In this document: positions 19,025-28,348 of the stretch, one piece after another
How the letters are laid out: the number at the start of each line of letters is the position of its first letter
Numbering within the stretch: position 1 is the first letter of the stretch
NCBI RefSeq assembly: GCF_024204665.1
Contig: NZ_CP100355.1
Coordinates: forward strand, 3,019,451 to 3,083,450
Direction of reading: 5' to 3'
DNA from: Natronosalvus rutilus
Lineage (GTDB): Archaea; Halobacteriota; Halobacteria; Halobacteriales; Natrialbaceae
DNA: 64,000 nucleotides
Program-made: the position numbers and the translations under genes
The notes under the pieces: model-generated
The model's input: only the letters and a program-made list of their open reading frames with translations
Told to the model about the DNA's origin: nothing
Database searches by the model: none

Positions 19025-19303
19025 ATGCACAAGGACGAACTGCTCGAGCTCCACGACGAACTTGTCGTCATCATGGAGTACTTCTCCGAGCGAGAGCACG
19101 TCGACGAGAGCCTCTTCGACGCCTATCACCAACTCGACGTCGACCCCGACGACGTCCACAAATCGAAGAGCGAGCACAAACACGCCGTCTTCGTCCTCGG
19201 CAACGCGCTCGCGAACGCGATGAGCGAGGACGAGTTCTCGAGCGCGGGCCGGATCGGCAAGCGCATGAAGGAACTGGCCGACGACGCCGAGTCGAAGATC
19301 TAG
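19025..19303 (+). CDS. UPF0058 family protein
   Basis: 92 aa, almost all helical. MHKDELLELHDELVVIMEYF at the start and HKHAVFVLGNALANAMSEDEFSS in the second half match the archaeal UPF0058 family as I remember it. The family is broadly kept in euryarchaea without a known role. It has its own promoter and stands alone. Confidence 0.88.
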   Translation: MHKDELLELHDELVVIMEYFSEREHVDESLFDAYHQLDVDPDDVHKSKSEHKHAVFVLGNALANAMSEDEFSSAGRIGKRMKELADDAESKI

Positions 19304-19387
19304 CTGGGCCTCGAGGCCGACGATAGACCTCCGATTCGCCACCGAACCAGGCGAAACGTATTTACACCGGTTCCCGCTTGTTGAAAC

Positions 19388-21910
19388 ATGGATCCGCGCA
19401 CGCAAGAGCGCGTCGAGCGATGGGACTCCCGTCCGTTTTCCGGCGGCTACGACGGTCTCTCTTCACTCGCCGACGAGGAGTTCTCCGGTGCCGTGACGTC
19501 CGGTGGTGCCTGGGCGTTCATGCTCAACGGACGTATCGTCGGCGTCGTCGACGGCGCTCTCGAACAGTTCGACGGAGCGAACGGCACGACGTACGTCGCA
19601 CCCCATCCCTCGCTCCCGTTGCTGTGTACGATGGACGAACAGGGCGGCGAGACAAGGGCGAAGTACTACACGAACGACACGCCGCTGAGCGAGGTCGACC
19701 AGACGCTCCAGGAGGGGTCGTTCACCGGCTACGTCGAACTGAGCGAACAGGTACTCAGCGGCGACTACTACCTCGTGTACTACGGCGGTCGCCGGATGGC
19801 CGCGGCCTACATCGGGAACGCACAGCGACTCCTGACCGGCGACGACGCGTTCGAGCGGGCCGACGACGAGGTCGGCATCTACGAGGTCGTCGACGTGGAT
19901 ATCGACATCCATGACGTCCCCGGATCGGCGCCAGCACCAGAGCCAACGTCCGGGGATTCGACAGCACCGGCGGGAGAGTCAGGCGCTGCGAACGGGACAG
20001 CCGGTGCGTCCAGTCCGTCGACCGATAGCGAGCGCGACGTCGAAACACAGTCCGAACCGGCCTCCGAGGGGACGAACGATACCCCCGGCGGGATCACGGC
20101 GAGTGCGACGACCGAACCGGACCCGGAGCCGGTCGAATCGTCCGGGATCACGGAACCGGCGACCGAAGCCGACGCTCGAGCGACTCCCGGTTCGACCGCC
20201 GAGTCCGCCGATTCCGTCGAGCACGACGAACTCGAGGGCACCGAGTCGGCCGACGACGAGTCGGCTGCCGACGCGCAGCCGATGCCCCCAGCGGAGGGTG
20301 AGAGGCAATCGAACACGAGTGGCGAGGACGACCGCGGAGACGACGTCGACGCGGCCGGAGCGTCGACCGACGCCGGGTCGGACGCGGCGACGCCCGTGGA
20401 GGATGCCGAACCGATGCCGCCGGCCTCGAGCGAGTCGCTCGATCCCGAGGACGTGGAGGCCGCCGCGGAGGAACTCGGTGCTGACGGCGTTCCCTGGGAG
20501 GAAACAGACGAGGACGGTGGAGGTGGAAGTGCAGAGGCCCGCGAAGTCCAGGACGCCGACGAACGAAAACCGGACGACCGAGCACCCGAAACCGACAACG
20601 AGCCGTCGGAGAGCGATCCGCTCGAGGAACGCTTCAAACAGGAGGAACAATGGCGGGAAACCCGGAACATCCCCTCGATCGACCCGGAGAAGACCTCGCG
20701 TCCCGACCGGACGGACGACGGGTCGAAATCGGGATCGAACGCCGAGGGTCGGCGCCGAACGACGGGCGGTCGGTCGCGCCAGCCCGGACCGTCGACTGCC
20801 TCGTCGACCCAGGGGTCGAACTCGAGTACGGGTCGTTCGAAACAACAGCGGGACGGGACCGCCAACACGTCGGGACAGGGTCGCGCTCAGTCCAGCACTA
20901 GCGCCGCGAGAAACGTCCCCCGGGAGGCCCTCGAGGAGGACATGCTCGAGCGCGAGGACAAGATCGACCGACTCACCCAGCGCGTCGACGAACTCGAGCG
21001 AGAGAAGGGGACGCTCGAGGAGCGCCAGCAGGAACTCGCGACCGAGCGCGACCGATACCGGGAGCGCGCCGAGGAACTCTCAGCGACCGTCGATCGATTG
21101 CAACAGCGCATCGAGACGCTCGAGACCGAACTCGAGCGGGTTCGAGCGGCTGACGCCGCGGGCGTTCCCGTCGACGGGACCAGCCTCTCACCCCAGGAGG
21201 CGTTGTCCAGGACTAACCTGTTCGTCCGGTACGCCTCGAAGAGCCAGCCGACGCTGGCGACGGCCCACGACGAGAACGTGAGTCGCGAGGACGTCGCGGA
21301 GAACCTCCGTCTCGAACACCACACGCAGTTCGACGCGAGCGAGGTCGTCGTCGACGGCCAATCGTACGAGGCGTTCCTCGGGTCACGGATCGAGTACCAG
21401 TTCGTCGAGTGGCTCGTCGCAACCCTGCCGTTCGAGATCCGCGATACCGGCCACGCGGACGGCCTCGGTGATCTCTACGACGCCCTCCCCCGCATCGATC
21501 GAGCCGAACTCGACGCCTCGATCTCCCTCGACGGGGACGACACCGAGGGCGTTCCCGACGAAGTCGCGTTCGACGTCGTCGCTTTCGACAAGATGGGCAA
21601 CCCGTTGCTCGCGGCCAACCTCGACGGGTCGCGCGACCCCGCCACCCAGACGGATCTCGAGACGCTGGAGGAGTCCGTCTCGGCGGTTAAGGCCAACCAC
21701 GGCGAACTCGCCGCGGCGTTTTTCGTCACCTCGAGTTTCTTCGAACCGGGCGCCCTCGAGGTGACCGAGCAGGCGACCGGCGGCGGCGGCTTCCTCACGC
21801 GAGACTCACGGCTGAGTTACGTGTCGCTGTCGCGAAAACAGGGTGGATATCACCTGTGTCTCGTGGAGTCGCGTTCGGGCGGCTTCCACATGAACGTCCC
21901 AGAACTCTAG
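19388..21910 (+). CDS. Large haloarchaeal protein: N-terminal domain, acidic linker, coiled coil, C-terminal alpha/beta domain
   Basis: 840 aa, no signal peptide or membrane segment. Residues 1-180 form a compact domain (AWAFMLNGRIVGVVDGALEQ and DYYLVYYGGRRMAAAYIGN). Residues 180-510 are low-complexity, rich in Ser, Thr, Glu, Asp and Pro. Residues 520-595 are a heptad-rich coiled coil. The last 230 residues contain DEVAFDVVAFDKMGNPLLAAN and ELAAAFFVTSSFF, whose pattern recalls the core of PD-(D/E)XK nuclease folds, although the usual catalytic E-x-K is not present. I believe it belongs to a haloarchaeal family numbered about DUF7527, from memory. The fold assignment is inference. Function is unknown. 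Confidence 0.75.
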   Translation: MDPRTQERVERWDSRPFSGGYDGLSSLADEEFSGAVTSGGAWAFMLNGRIVGVVDGALEQFDGANGTTYVAPHPSLPLLCTMDEQGGETRAKYYTNDTPLSEVDQTLQEGSFTGYVELSEQVLSGDYYLVYYGGRRMAAAYIGNAQRLLTGDDAFERADDEVGIYEVVDVDIDIHDVPGSAPAPEPTSGDSTAPAGESGAANGTAGASSPSTDSERDVETQSEPASEGTNDTPGGITASATTEPDPEPVESSGITEPATEADARATPGSTAESADSVEHDELEGTESADDESAADAQPMPPAEGERQSNTSGEDDRGDDVDAAGASTDAGSDAATPVEDAEPMPPASSESLDPEDVEAAAEELGADGVPWEETDEDGGGGSAEAREVQDADERKPDDRAPETDNEPSESDPLEERFKQEEQWRETRNIPSIDPEKTSRPDRTDDGSKSGSNAEGRRRTTGGRSRQPGPSTASSTQGSNSSTGRSKQQRDGTANTSGQGRAQSSTSAARNVPREALEEDMLEREDKIDRLTQRVDELEREKGTLEERQQELATERDRYRERAEELSATVDRLQQRIETLETELERVRAADAAGVPVDGTSLSPQEALSRTNLFVRYASKSQPTLATAHDENVSREDVAENLRLEHHTQFDASEVVVDGQSYEAFLGSRIEYQFVEWLVATLPFEIRDTGHADGLGDLYDALPRIDRAELDASISLDGDDTEGVPDEVAFDVVAFDKMGNPLLAANLDGSRDPATQTDLETLEESVSAVKANHGELAAAFFVTSSFFEPGALEVTEQATGGGGFLTRDSRLSYVSLSRKQGGYHLCLVESRSGGFHMNVPEL

Positions 21911-21911
21911 G

Positions 21912-22217
21912 CTAGCCTTCGACTTCGGCGACGTCTTCGATCTTCATGCCCTCGAGTTTGTCGACGATCTCGTCGAGTTTTCCGTCGAGTTCGTCGACGA
22001 ACTCGACCGTCCGCTCGGTCTTGATCGCACCCTGGCTGGAGGGTTCGATGAGGTTCTCTTCTTCGAGTACGCGCAGGGAGTACCGAACCTTGTGGTGGGG
22101 GTACCCGGTTTCGTTGGACATCTTGACGATCCCGATCGGTTCGTTCTCGATGACCATCTTCAGGACCTGCAGATGTCGTTCCAGCATATCGACTTCCTTC
22201 TCAAGTCGGTCTATCAT
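21912..22217 (-). CDS. Winged-helix DNA-binding protein
   Basis: 101 aa. It opens with a helix rich in charged residues (MIDRLEKEVDMLERHLQVL). A winged helix-turn-helix follows at about residues 22-60 (IGIVKMSNETGYPHHKVRYSLRVLEEENLIEPS), and the C terminus is acidic and helical (VDELDGKLDEIVDKL). It probably regulates transcription as a dimer. Its TTTAAAAGG TATA-like element lies about 22-30 bp upstream on the minus strand. The stop codon is one base away from that of the large coiled-coil gene, so the two are convergent. Confidence 0.82.
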   Translation of the reverse strand: MIDRLEKEVDMLERHLQVLKMVIENEPIGIVKMSNETGYPHHKVRYSLRVLEEENLIEPSSQGAIKTERTVEFVDELDGKLDEIVDKLEGMKIEDVAEVEG

Positions 22218-22458
22218 GGCATTTGTTAACTTGTCTTTGCACCTTTTAAAGATTGCCCTCGAGTCCCGGCAAAATGAACCGTCAGTTGACAGTCCGTCGT
22301 GACAGGAGTTAACGTTTCGGGTTCGGGTATCGGGACGAGAGCCGGAGAATACTCGAGCAGATATTCACGACCACCCAGATTTTCTCTTCGAAAAGGAACC
22401 ACCTATACACGAACGTGGATCGAATGTCGCCTCTCGCGCCCCACAGACCGTAACCGGT
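22218..22458. other. Divergent intergenic region, HTH gene to purA
   Basis: About 240 bp with no gene. The palindromic hexamer GTTAAC occurs at about 22224 (in TTTGTTAACTTG) and again at about 22306 (in GAGTTAACGTTT). A broken dyad CAGTTGACAGT / TGACAGGAG lies beside the second copy. These could be operator sites for the divergent winged-helix protein, but nothing more supports that. Confidence 0.35.
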
Positions 22459-22465
22459 TTATCGG
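22458..22465 (+). promoter_or_regulatory. TATA element of purA
   Basis: TTTATCGG lies about 25-30 nt before the purA ATG, consistent with a leaderless transcript. Confidence 0.55.
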
Positions 22466-22488
22466 CCGGGCAAGAATCCGGCGCCTGT

Positions 22489-23871
22489 ATGACTGTCACA
22501 ATCGTCGGGTCGCAACTCGGCGACGAGGGCAAAGGCGGCGTCGTCGACCTCTACGGCGACGCTGCTGACGTCGTCGCTCGCTACCAGGGTGGCGACAATG
22601 CCGGCCACACCGTCGTTCACGGCGGCGAAACGTACAAACTCTCGCTGGTGCCGTCCGGCGCCGTGCGCGGCAAGACCGGCGTCCTCGGCAACGGCTGCGT
22701 CGTCAACCCTGAGACGCTGTTCGACGAACTCGATCAGCTCCGCGAGCGCGGCCTCGAGCCAGACGTTCGCGTCGCCGAGCGCGCGCACGCGATACTCCCG
22801 TATCACCGCGTGCTCGATGGCATCGAGGAGGAAGAGAAGGCCGATCTCGCCGCGGGGACGACCAAACGCGGCATCGGCCCCACCTACGAGGACAAGGCGG
22901 GCCGTCGCGGCGTCCGCATCGGCGACCTCCTGGACCCCGAGGTCCTGCGTGAGCGCCTCGAGTACGTCGTCCCTCAGAAGCGCGCGCTCGCCGAGGATGT
23001 CTTCGGCGTGACGCTCGAGGGCGAGACGGCGGACGCCTTCGACGTCGACCACCTCTTCGAGACCTACCGCGCCTACGGCGAGCGTCTCGAGGACGAGGAC
23101 ATGACCGTCGACTGCGGCACCTTCCTCCAGGAGCGCGTCGACGCGGGCGAGAACGTCCTGCTCGAAGGCGCACAGGGGACGTCGATCGACATCGACCACG
23201 GGGTCTACCCCTACGTCACGTCCTCGAACCCGACCGCAGGGGGTGCGACCGTCGGCACCGGACTGGGACCGACCGTCGTCGGCCAGGGCGAGGTCATCGG
23301 TATCGTGAAGGCCTACCTCTCCCGGGTGGGCACCGGCCCGCTGCCGACCGAACTCGGCGGCGTCGAGGGCCAGACACCCGGCTACGACGGCGACTCGAGT
23401 ACTGGAGACAGGGACGAAGAGGAACTCGCGACCTACATCCGCGACGAGGGCGGCGAGTACGGCACCGTCACCGGTCGTCCCCGCCGCGTCGGGTGGCTCG
23501 ACATCCCCATGTTGCGCCACGCCGCCCGCACGAACGGCTTCACCGGCCTCGCGGTCAACCACATCGACGTCCTCGCCGGACTCGAGGAGGTCGAGGTCGG
23601 CCACAGCTACGAGTTCGACGGCGAGGAGATCTTCACTGTCCCGCCGACGACCGAGCAGTGGGCCCGCTGTGAGGCCACCTACCGTACCTTCGACGGCTGG
23701 CCGGACGTCGACTGGGCCGCCGTCGCCGAAGAAGGCTACGAGGCCATCCCCGAGAACGCGCGGACGTACCTCGAGTACCTGTCGACGGAACTCGACGCGC
23801 CGCTTTACGCCATCGGCGTCGGTCCCGGACGCGAACAGACGGTCGTCATCGAGTCACCCTACGACGAGTAG
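22489..23871 (+). CDS. purA: Adenylosuccinate synthetase
   Basis: 460 aa. PurA uses GTP to join IMP and aspartate in the first step from IMP to AMP. The N-terminal GTP loop GSQLGDEGKGG has Leu in place of the usual Trp. It is followed by GGDNAGHTVV with the catalytic histidine. LLEGAQGTSIDIDHGVYPYVTSS, VGTGLGPT and the C-terminal IGVGPGREQT are also present. It is somewhat longer than bacterial PurA because of an acidic insertion near GDSSTGDRDEE (residue 305). It is monocistronic and convergent with the next minus-strand gene. Confidence 0.97.
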   Translation: MTVTIVGSQLGDEGKGGVVDLYGDAADVVARYQGGDNAGHTVVHGGETYKLSLVPSGAVRGKTGVLGNGCVVNPETLFDELDQLRERGLEPDVRVAERAHAILPYHRVLDGIEEEEKADLAAGTTKRGIGPTYEDKAGRRGVRIGDLLDPEVLRERLEYVVPQKRALAEDVFGVTLEGETADAFDVDHLFETYRAYGERLEDEDMTVDCGTFLQERVDAGENVLLEGAQGTSIDIDHGVYPYVTSSNPTAGGATVGTGLGPTVVGQGEVIGIVKAYLSRVGTGPLPTELGGVEGQTPGYDGDSSTGDRDEEELATYIRDEGGEYGTVTGRPRRVGWLDIPMLRHAARTNGFTGLAVNHIDVLAGLEEVEVGHSYEFDGEEIFTVPPTTEQWARCEATYRTFDGWPDVDWAAVAEEGYEAIPENARTYLEYLSTELDAPLYAIGVGPGREQTVVIESPYDE

Positions 23872-23959
23872 TGTCGTTAGGGCTGGCCGTTCGATGAATC
23901 GAGCCGTTTTCTGGTGCGTTCTCGAGCACGGTCAGGGTCCGTTTCGTCACGGCCCCGGC

Positions 23960-26347
23960 TCACGCGATCGGATAGGCGAGCAGTAGCTGTTCTTCCGGCC
24001 AGTAAAATCGGCCGTCGTAGTAGATCGGGGCTTCGGACTCTGCGAGAAAGTCGGTCACTGATCCGGGATCGACGTCGAACGAGAGTGGATTCGGTTGCAG
24101 GCGTTTTTCGTCGTCCCAGTTTGGAACCGCGTACCCACCGACCGGATCGATCGGGAACGGAACGGCCGTTACCCGGAGGGCGTCCGGCTCTCCTCGTGCG
24201 TCTCCGTCACTGGCTGTGTACTCATCACCGTCCCCAGTACTGGCTCGACGGCCGCCAGCAGTCAGCACGTAAATCAGGGTTGGCCACCAGCTAGCGACGA
24301 ACCGATAGCTGCCGTCACCGACGACGGCTCGCGGCTGAGGCTGGGACTCGATGGTGTCGGTTCTGGCCGCACACTGCGTCGCCGTGGCCAGGCTGTGACC
24401 GTACAGGAGGAGTTCGCCAACAGTAGTGTCGCTCGAGCGGTCGCCATTGTCGTCGCCATCTTTACTCGCTCCAGCGATCCCGGCGACCCCGCCAACCCCA
24501 GCGACGCTCCCGCGCTCGACGAGGTCGACGGCGAGCGATCGAGGACCGTCGATCTGAAACAGCTGGACGTTGTTCTCCGCCAGCGACGCCGGCTCGAGGA
24601 CGCCGTCACGACAGGGAATACCGGCCTCGGAGCAGTCGCCGACGACATGGAGGAAGTCCACCCCCGTCTCGAAGACGCCGGCGAGTTCCTCGCGAGAGGG
24701 GGTCTCGAGTGCCGTCACGGTCGGTGAGAGCACGTCGTCTCGTCGGCGGTAGCGATCGACGACCGATTCTCGTTCCGCGTCCGTGACTTCGTCCGTGAAC
24801 GCGACGACCACGGCCCGCTGTCGACAGTCGCGTCCGAGGTATTCGAGGCGATTGCGGTAGGCGCCGGGCATCGACGTAAACGCGGCGTCGGTTGGATCCG
24901 ACGCGGCTCCACCCGACCGGAGACGACCTCGCAACCGGGTAATCACCTCGAAATGCCGTTCATCGCTCGAGGGGGAACCGGCTGCCGATCGAGTTGTCTC
25001 GGTCGTATTCGTTGCCTTCGTTGCCTCCGTCGCATCCATCACCTCAGCCGGCTCTGTCGCCTCTGTCGCCTCTTTCGTCGTCTCCGTCGACTCCGCCACC
25101 TTCGGAAGCTCGATCGCTGCCATATCGTACAACAGATGGGGCAGCTGAGCGACCGACTCCGGCGACGGCTCGACCGTCATCCGGTACGGCCAGGCGGGAA
25201 GCGCCTCCTCGAGCGGCGGCCCTGGAAACGAGAGATAGGCCTCGAGACGCTCCGCGAGCGGCGCTTCGACGCACGGCTCGAGGTCGATTCCGGCCGACTC
25301 GAGGATGCCGTGCGCGCGAACGGTCCACTCCGAATCGTCGTACCACGTGGCGAGCATGTCGAGGAAGAAGATGCGCTTCAACAGCGCCGCCGTCTGCCCT
25401 TCGAACGCCGGGAGCGGGTCGAACTCGTGGTAGACGTCGACAGCAGGCGCACGAAGGATCGGTGCCGAGTCGTCCTGGACGCGGACGCGAGCCCCCAGAT
25501 AGTACGCCAGTGGAGCCGCCGGCAAGAGAGCCGAGAGCGAGTCCGGGATCAGGAGTTCGATGCCGGTGTCAGGCGTCGAGGCCTCGACGGCCGCTGGCAC
25601 GGTCGTCTCAGAACCGAGGCGAATCGTCGGCGGATAGCCCCGGTTGTTCCGGTGGACTCGGTCGACCGACGTCGTCGTAATGGTGGCGCCGAGGTGCGAC
25701 ACGGCCGTTGCAAACCCCGCTGTCGTGGGTTCGACGGTCAACTCGTGGCGTGGGTAGTCCACGTACGTCTTGAAACCGAAGGTGACCGTCGTGGGGTACG
25801 GGAACGATATCGTGAGGCCGGATTCCGATCGATACCTGATCGTTCCGGCCCCGTCGAACCAGAGGTGGACATTGATGCTCGATTCGACCGAACACCGGTA
25901 CTGTCCCTCGGGTAACGAGTACCGGACCGGTCGGTCGGTGCCGACGTCGTCGCGGACAGTGGCCGTCGTTTGCCCGTTCCGTTCGACCTGAAACGAGCCA
26001 TCGGACCGGGTGACTTTGAGGAAGTTCTGCAGGTCGTACCTGATCTCCGTGACTCGAGCCGTGACTGCCGCGTCGACCTGCTCGTCAATGTCGCGGTCGT
26101 CCACGGACGGGTCCCACCCGGTCAGACCAAACAAGAGATCGTTCCCTGCGATGTCGGTTACGTCGAGGGACGAACTGGCGGTGTGGAACGTGACGTCGAC
26201 GAGGTCGATGTCCGGGTTGGGGTCGACATGGTCGCCGTTCACGCCACTACCCCCGACGTCAACGTGGTAGCCTTTCGGGGAGCTCGAGTGGGTTGGACGG
26301 CTCGGACGAACCAAACGAATCGAGTGAACCGAATCACTGCTCATCAC
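23960..26347 (-). CDS. Haloarchaeal protein with CHAT/caspase-like domain, partner of the histidine kinase
   Basis: 795 aa, no signal peptide. The N-terminal 400 residues include beta-rich stretches (SINVHLWFDGAGTIRY, SGLTISFPYPTTVTFGF) and a helical part. Residues about 416-459 are a Thr/Glu/Ala-rich linker. At about residues 510-640, VVVAFTDEV, DFLHVVGDCSEAG, VQLFQIDGPRS and LVERGSVAGV line up with the strand order of CHAT (caspase-like) peptidases, but Asp-type residues stand where the catalytic His and Cys are expected. I read it as an inactive or altered member, by inference. It overlaps the kinase gene by 14 nt and is surely co-transcribed. The first Met codons at 26347 and 26344 are equally possible starts. 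Confidence 0.6.
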   Translation of the reverse strand: MMSSDSVHSIRLVRPSRPTHSSSPKGYHVDVGGSGVNGDHVDPNPDIDLVDVTFHTASSSLDVTDIAGNDLLFGLTGWDPSVDDRDIDEQVDAAVTARVTEIRYDLQNFLKVTRSDGSFQVERNGQTTATVRDDVGTDRPVRYSLPEGQYRCSVESSINVHLWFDGAGTIRYRSESGLTISFPYPTTVTFGFKTYVDYPRHELTVEPTTAGFATAVSHLGATITTTSVDRVHRNNRGYPPTIRLGSETTVPAAVEASTPDTGIELLIPDSLSALLPAAPLAYYLGARVRVQDDSAPILRAPAVDVYHEFDPLPAFEGQTAALLKRIFFLDMLATWYDDSEWTVRAHGILESAGIDLEPCVEAPLAERLEAYLSFPGPPLEEALPAWPYRMTVEPSPESVAQLPHLLYDMAAIELPKVAESTETTKEATEATEPAEVMDATEATKATNTTETTRSAAGSPSSDERHFEVITRLRGRLRSGGAASDPTDAAFTSMPGAYRNRLEYLGRDCRQRAVVVAFTDEVTDAERESVVDRYRRRDDVLSPTVTALETPSREELAGVFETGVDFLHVVGDCSEAGIPCRDGVLEPASLAENNVQLFQIDGPRSLAVDLVERGSVAGVGGVAGIAGASKDGDDNGDRSSDTTVGELLLYGHSLATATQCAARTDTIESQPQPRAVVGDGSYRFVASWWPTLIYVLTAGGRRASTGDGDEYTASDGDARGEPDALRVTAVPFPIDPVGGYAVPNWDDEKRLQPNPLSFDVDPGSVTDFLAESEAPIYYDGRFYWPEEQLLLAYPIA

Positions 26348-27998
26348 CGTTCGATTCCGTCAACGCCGACGAAACTGGTGTTTCAACCGCGGATTCGCTG
26401 GTGAGATAGACGCCCGTGAACTCGAATCGTGCCCCACCAGCCGATCCGTCAGTGCACTCGACGCTCCAGCCGTGTTCGTCGGCAATTCGCTCGACGATCG
26501 CGAGACCGAGTCCGGTACTTCCGGAGCCCGTACTGTAGCCGGAGTCGAATACGACCTCGCGTTCAGACGGCGGAATGCCCGGACCGTCGTCCTCGACTGC
26601 GAACCCGTCGTCGCACGTGCCGACTCGGACGTAGACCGCTGACTCGCCTCGAGTTCCTGGTGGACCATCACCGGATTCTGATTCGGAAAGGACCGAAGCG
26701 GTGCCCTGTTTTACGGCATCGTCGGCACGAGACTCGCGCTGATCGAGTGCCGAGCCGTGTTCCACCGAATTCCGGAACAGGTTCTCGAACAACTGGAGCA
26801 AGCGTGTCGGGTCCGCATCGACCCAGACACCGCCGTCGTCCAGTTCGAGACGGGCATCTCGAGTGTCGACGTGTTCCCAGGCCTGCTCGGCGACGGTGGA
26901 CAGTCTAACCAGTTCGAGGTTTCCCGTCTCGTCACCCTTGCGAGCGACCGCCAGCACGTCGTCGATGAGCTGTTCCATTCGGTCGTGAGCCTGCTGGATT
27001 GTGGTGACAGCGTCGTGGTCGTCGCCGAGTTCGTCCCGTACGAATCCCAGATAGCCGTTCGCGACGGTGAGGGGATTTCGGAGGTCGTGGCTGACGATGC
27101 TCGCGAACTGGTCGAGGCGCTCGTTCTGTCGCTCGAGTTCGCGTTCCCGGACTTTCAGCGCGGTGAGGTCGGTGTAGATCCGGTATCCCCGGGTCGTTTC
27201 GTCGTCCGTTGCAATCGGGACCGTTTGGCGCAAGAACGGTCGCGGTCCGGATGGCGTGTTCCTGATGACTTCGGTTTCGGTCTCTCCGTCGGGTGCGTGT
27301 TCGATCAGCGGCGTTCGAGTGGGTTCGTCGGCACCGTCACCGGGTGCCTCGAGTACGTCCGCGATCGATTCGCCGACGATCGACTCGGCGTCCCGCCCGA
27401 AGACGCGAACGAACGCGGAATTGACGCGCTCGATCCGGTAACGCTCGCCTTCGATTCGGTACTGAACGGCCGCGTCGGAAACGTTCTCGAACAGCGCGGC
27501 GAATCGATCGCGTTCGGTCTCCAGCGCCGCCTCGTATTCGACGCTGGTTCGAGCGTTGACCACGATTGCGACGAGCGTCTCGCCGATTTGTCGGTCGAGG
27601 TCGGAAAACGCGTCGGGTTCCGACGAGAACGCCTGGAATATGCCGTCGTTGGCGATGGGAACGGAGAGGACCGAGCGAAAGGAGTCACACGTCGGGGCGG
27701 CGTTGGTCTCGTCTCGGAGATCGTCGACCAGGATGGTGGCTCCGGTCGCGAGCGTTCGGCCGGCGATGCCGGCGTTCGCCGAGAGCGCCTGGCCGGGAAT
27801 TAAGTGGTTCGCGTACACTGCCCGGGGGATCAAGCGCTCGTCTCGCTGCGTGCAGATACTCGCGGCTTCGAACGACAGTACGTCCGCGGCCGCGGTCAGC
27901 GCGTGTTCGTAGACCGATTCGACGGACGTACTCGCATCGAGCGTCGTCGCAATATCGCCGAGTCGTCCGATGAATTCGACGGTCTTCGAGGCAACCAT
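26334..27998 (-). CDS. GAF-PAS sensor histidine kinase
   Basis: 554 aa, cytosolic. An N-terminal GAF domain (residues about 1-150, with SVYEHALTAAADVLSFEAASI) is followed by a PAS domain (about 165-290). The HisKA helix IVSHDLRNPLTVANGYLGF carries the phospho-acceptor near H303. The HATPase core has ENLFRNSVEHG (N box), VEDDGPGIPPSE (G1) and STGLGLAIVERIADEHGW (G2). No receiver domain or response regulator gene is nearby. I prefer the ATG at 27998 because the only TATA-like element (TTTATAT near 28064-28070) sits just 8 bp before the alternative GTG at 28058, too close for that start. The 3' end overlaps the CHAT-like gene. Confidence 0.88.
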   Translation of the reverse strand: MVASKTVEFIGRLGDIATTLDASTSVESVYEHALTAAADVLSFEAASICTQRDERLIPRAVYANHLIPGQALSANAGIAGRTLATGATILVDDLRDETNAAPTCDSFRSVLSVPIANDGIFQAFSSEPDAFSDLDRQIGETLVAIVVNARTSVEYEAALETERDRFAALFENVSDAAVQYRIEGERYRIERVNSAFVRVFGRDAESIVGESIADVLEAPGDGADEPTRTPLIEHAPDGETETEVIRNTPSGPRPFLRQTVPIATDDETTRGYRIYTDLTALKVRERELERQNERLDQFASIVSHDLRNPLTVANGYLGFVRDELGDDHDAVTTIQQAHDRMEQLIDDVLAVARKGDETGNLELVRLSTVAEQAWEHVDTRDARLELDDGGVWVDADPTRLLQLFENLFRNSVEHGSALDQRESRADDAVKQGTASVLSESESGDGPPGTRGESAVYVRVGTCDDGFAVEDDGPGIPPSEREVVFDSGYSTGSGSTGLGLAIVERIADEHGWSVECTDGSAGGARFEFTGVYLTSESAVETPVSSALTESNGDEQ

Positions 27999-28144
27999 AT
28001 TCGAGAGGAGAGAGACCAGCGTTCGCCGCCGTCGTCTCGTTTCATTCTTCGCATCCACTCATATAAATGTTCACGACCGTTAGCCAATCGTCGACACGCG
28101 GCCGTTCCCGAAACCTTTTGCTGGATGCGGTCCCCTGTCGAACC

Positions 28145-28339
28145 ATGAACGAGTCGTTGCTGGAGATCCTTTGCTGCCCGCTCGACAAAGACGACCTCGA
28201 ACTCGAGGACGCCGAGTACGACGACGACGAGATCATCTCGGGATCGCTCGTCTGCACCGGCTGTGGCGAATCGTACCCGATCGAAGACGGCATTCCGAAC
28301 CTGCTCCCTCCGGACATGCGCGAACAATCGCCGGCATAA
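28145..28339 (+). CDS. Trm112-like zinc protein, methyltransferase activator
   Basis: 64 aa. ILCCPLDKDDLEL and VCTGCGESYPIEDGIPNLLPP are the two halves of the Trm112 fold and carry the cysteines for one zinc. Archaeal Trm112 proteins bind and stabilise several tRNA, rRNA and release-factor methyltransferases. The start is the ATG at 28145. The next gene follows after 9 bp on the same strand. Confidence 0.88.
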   Translation: MNESLLEILCCPLDKDDLELEDAEYDDDEIISGSLVCTGCGESYPIEDGIPNLLPPDMREQSPA

Positions 28340-28348
28340 GGTGATTTC

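Noticed and set aside
20148-20868. Serine-rich minus-strand frames opposite the acidic linker
   Set aside because: Serine and arginine runs arise from reading GAC/GAG-rich DNA backwards; no independent support.
19911-21281. 456-codon frame (plus strand) rich in Arg, Pro and Ser inside the coiled-coil gene
   Set aside because: It is the +1 shadow of the acidic linker in the 840-aa protein. Its composition is typical of a shifted haloarchaeal frame.
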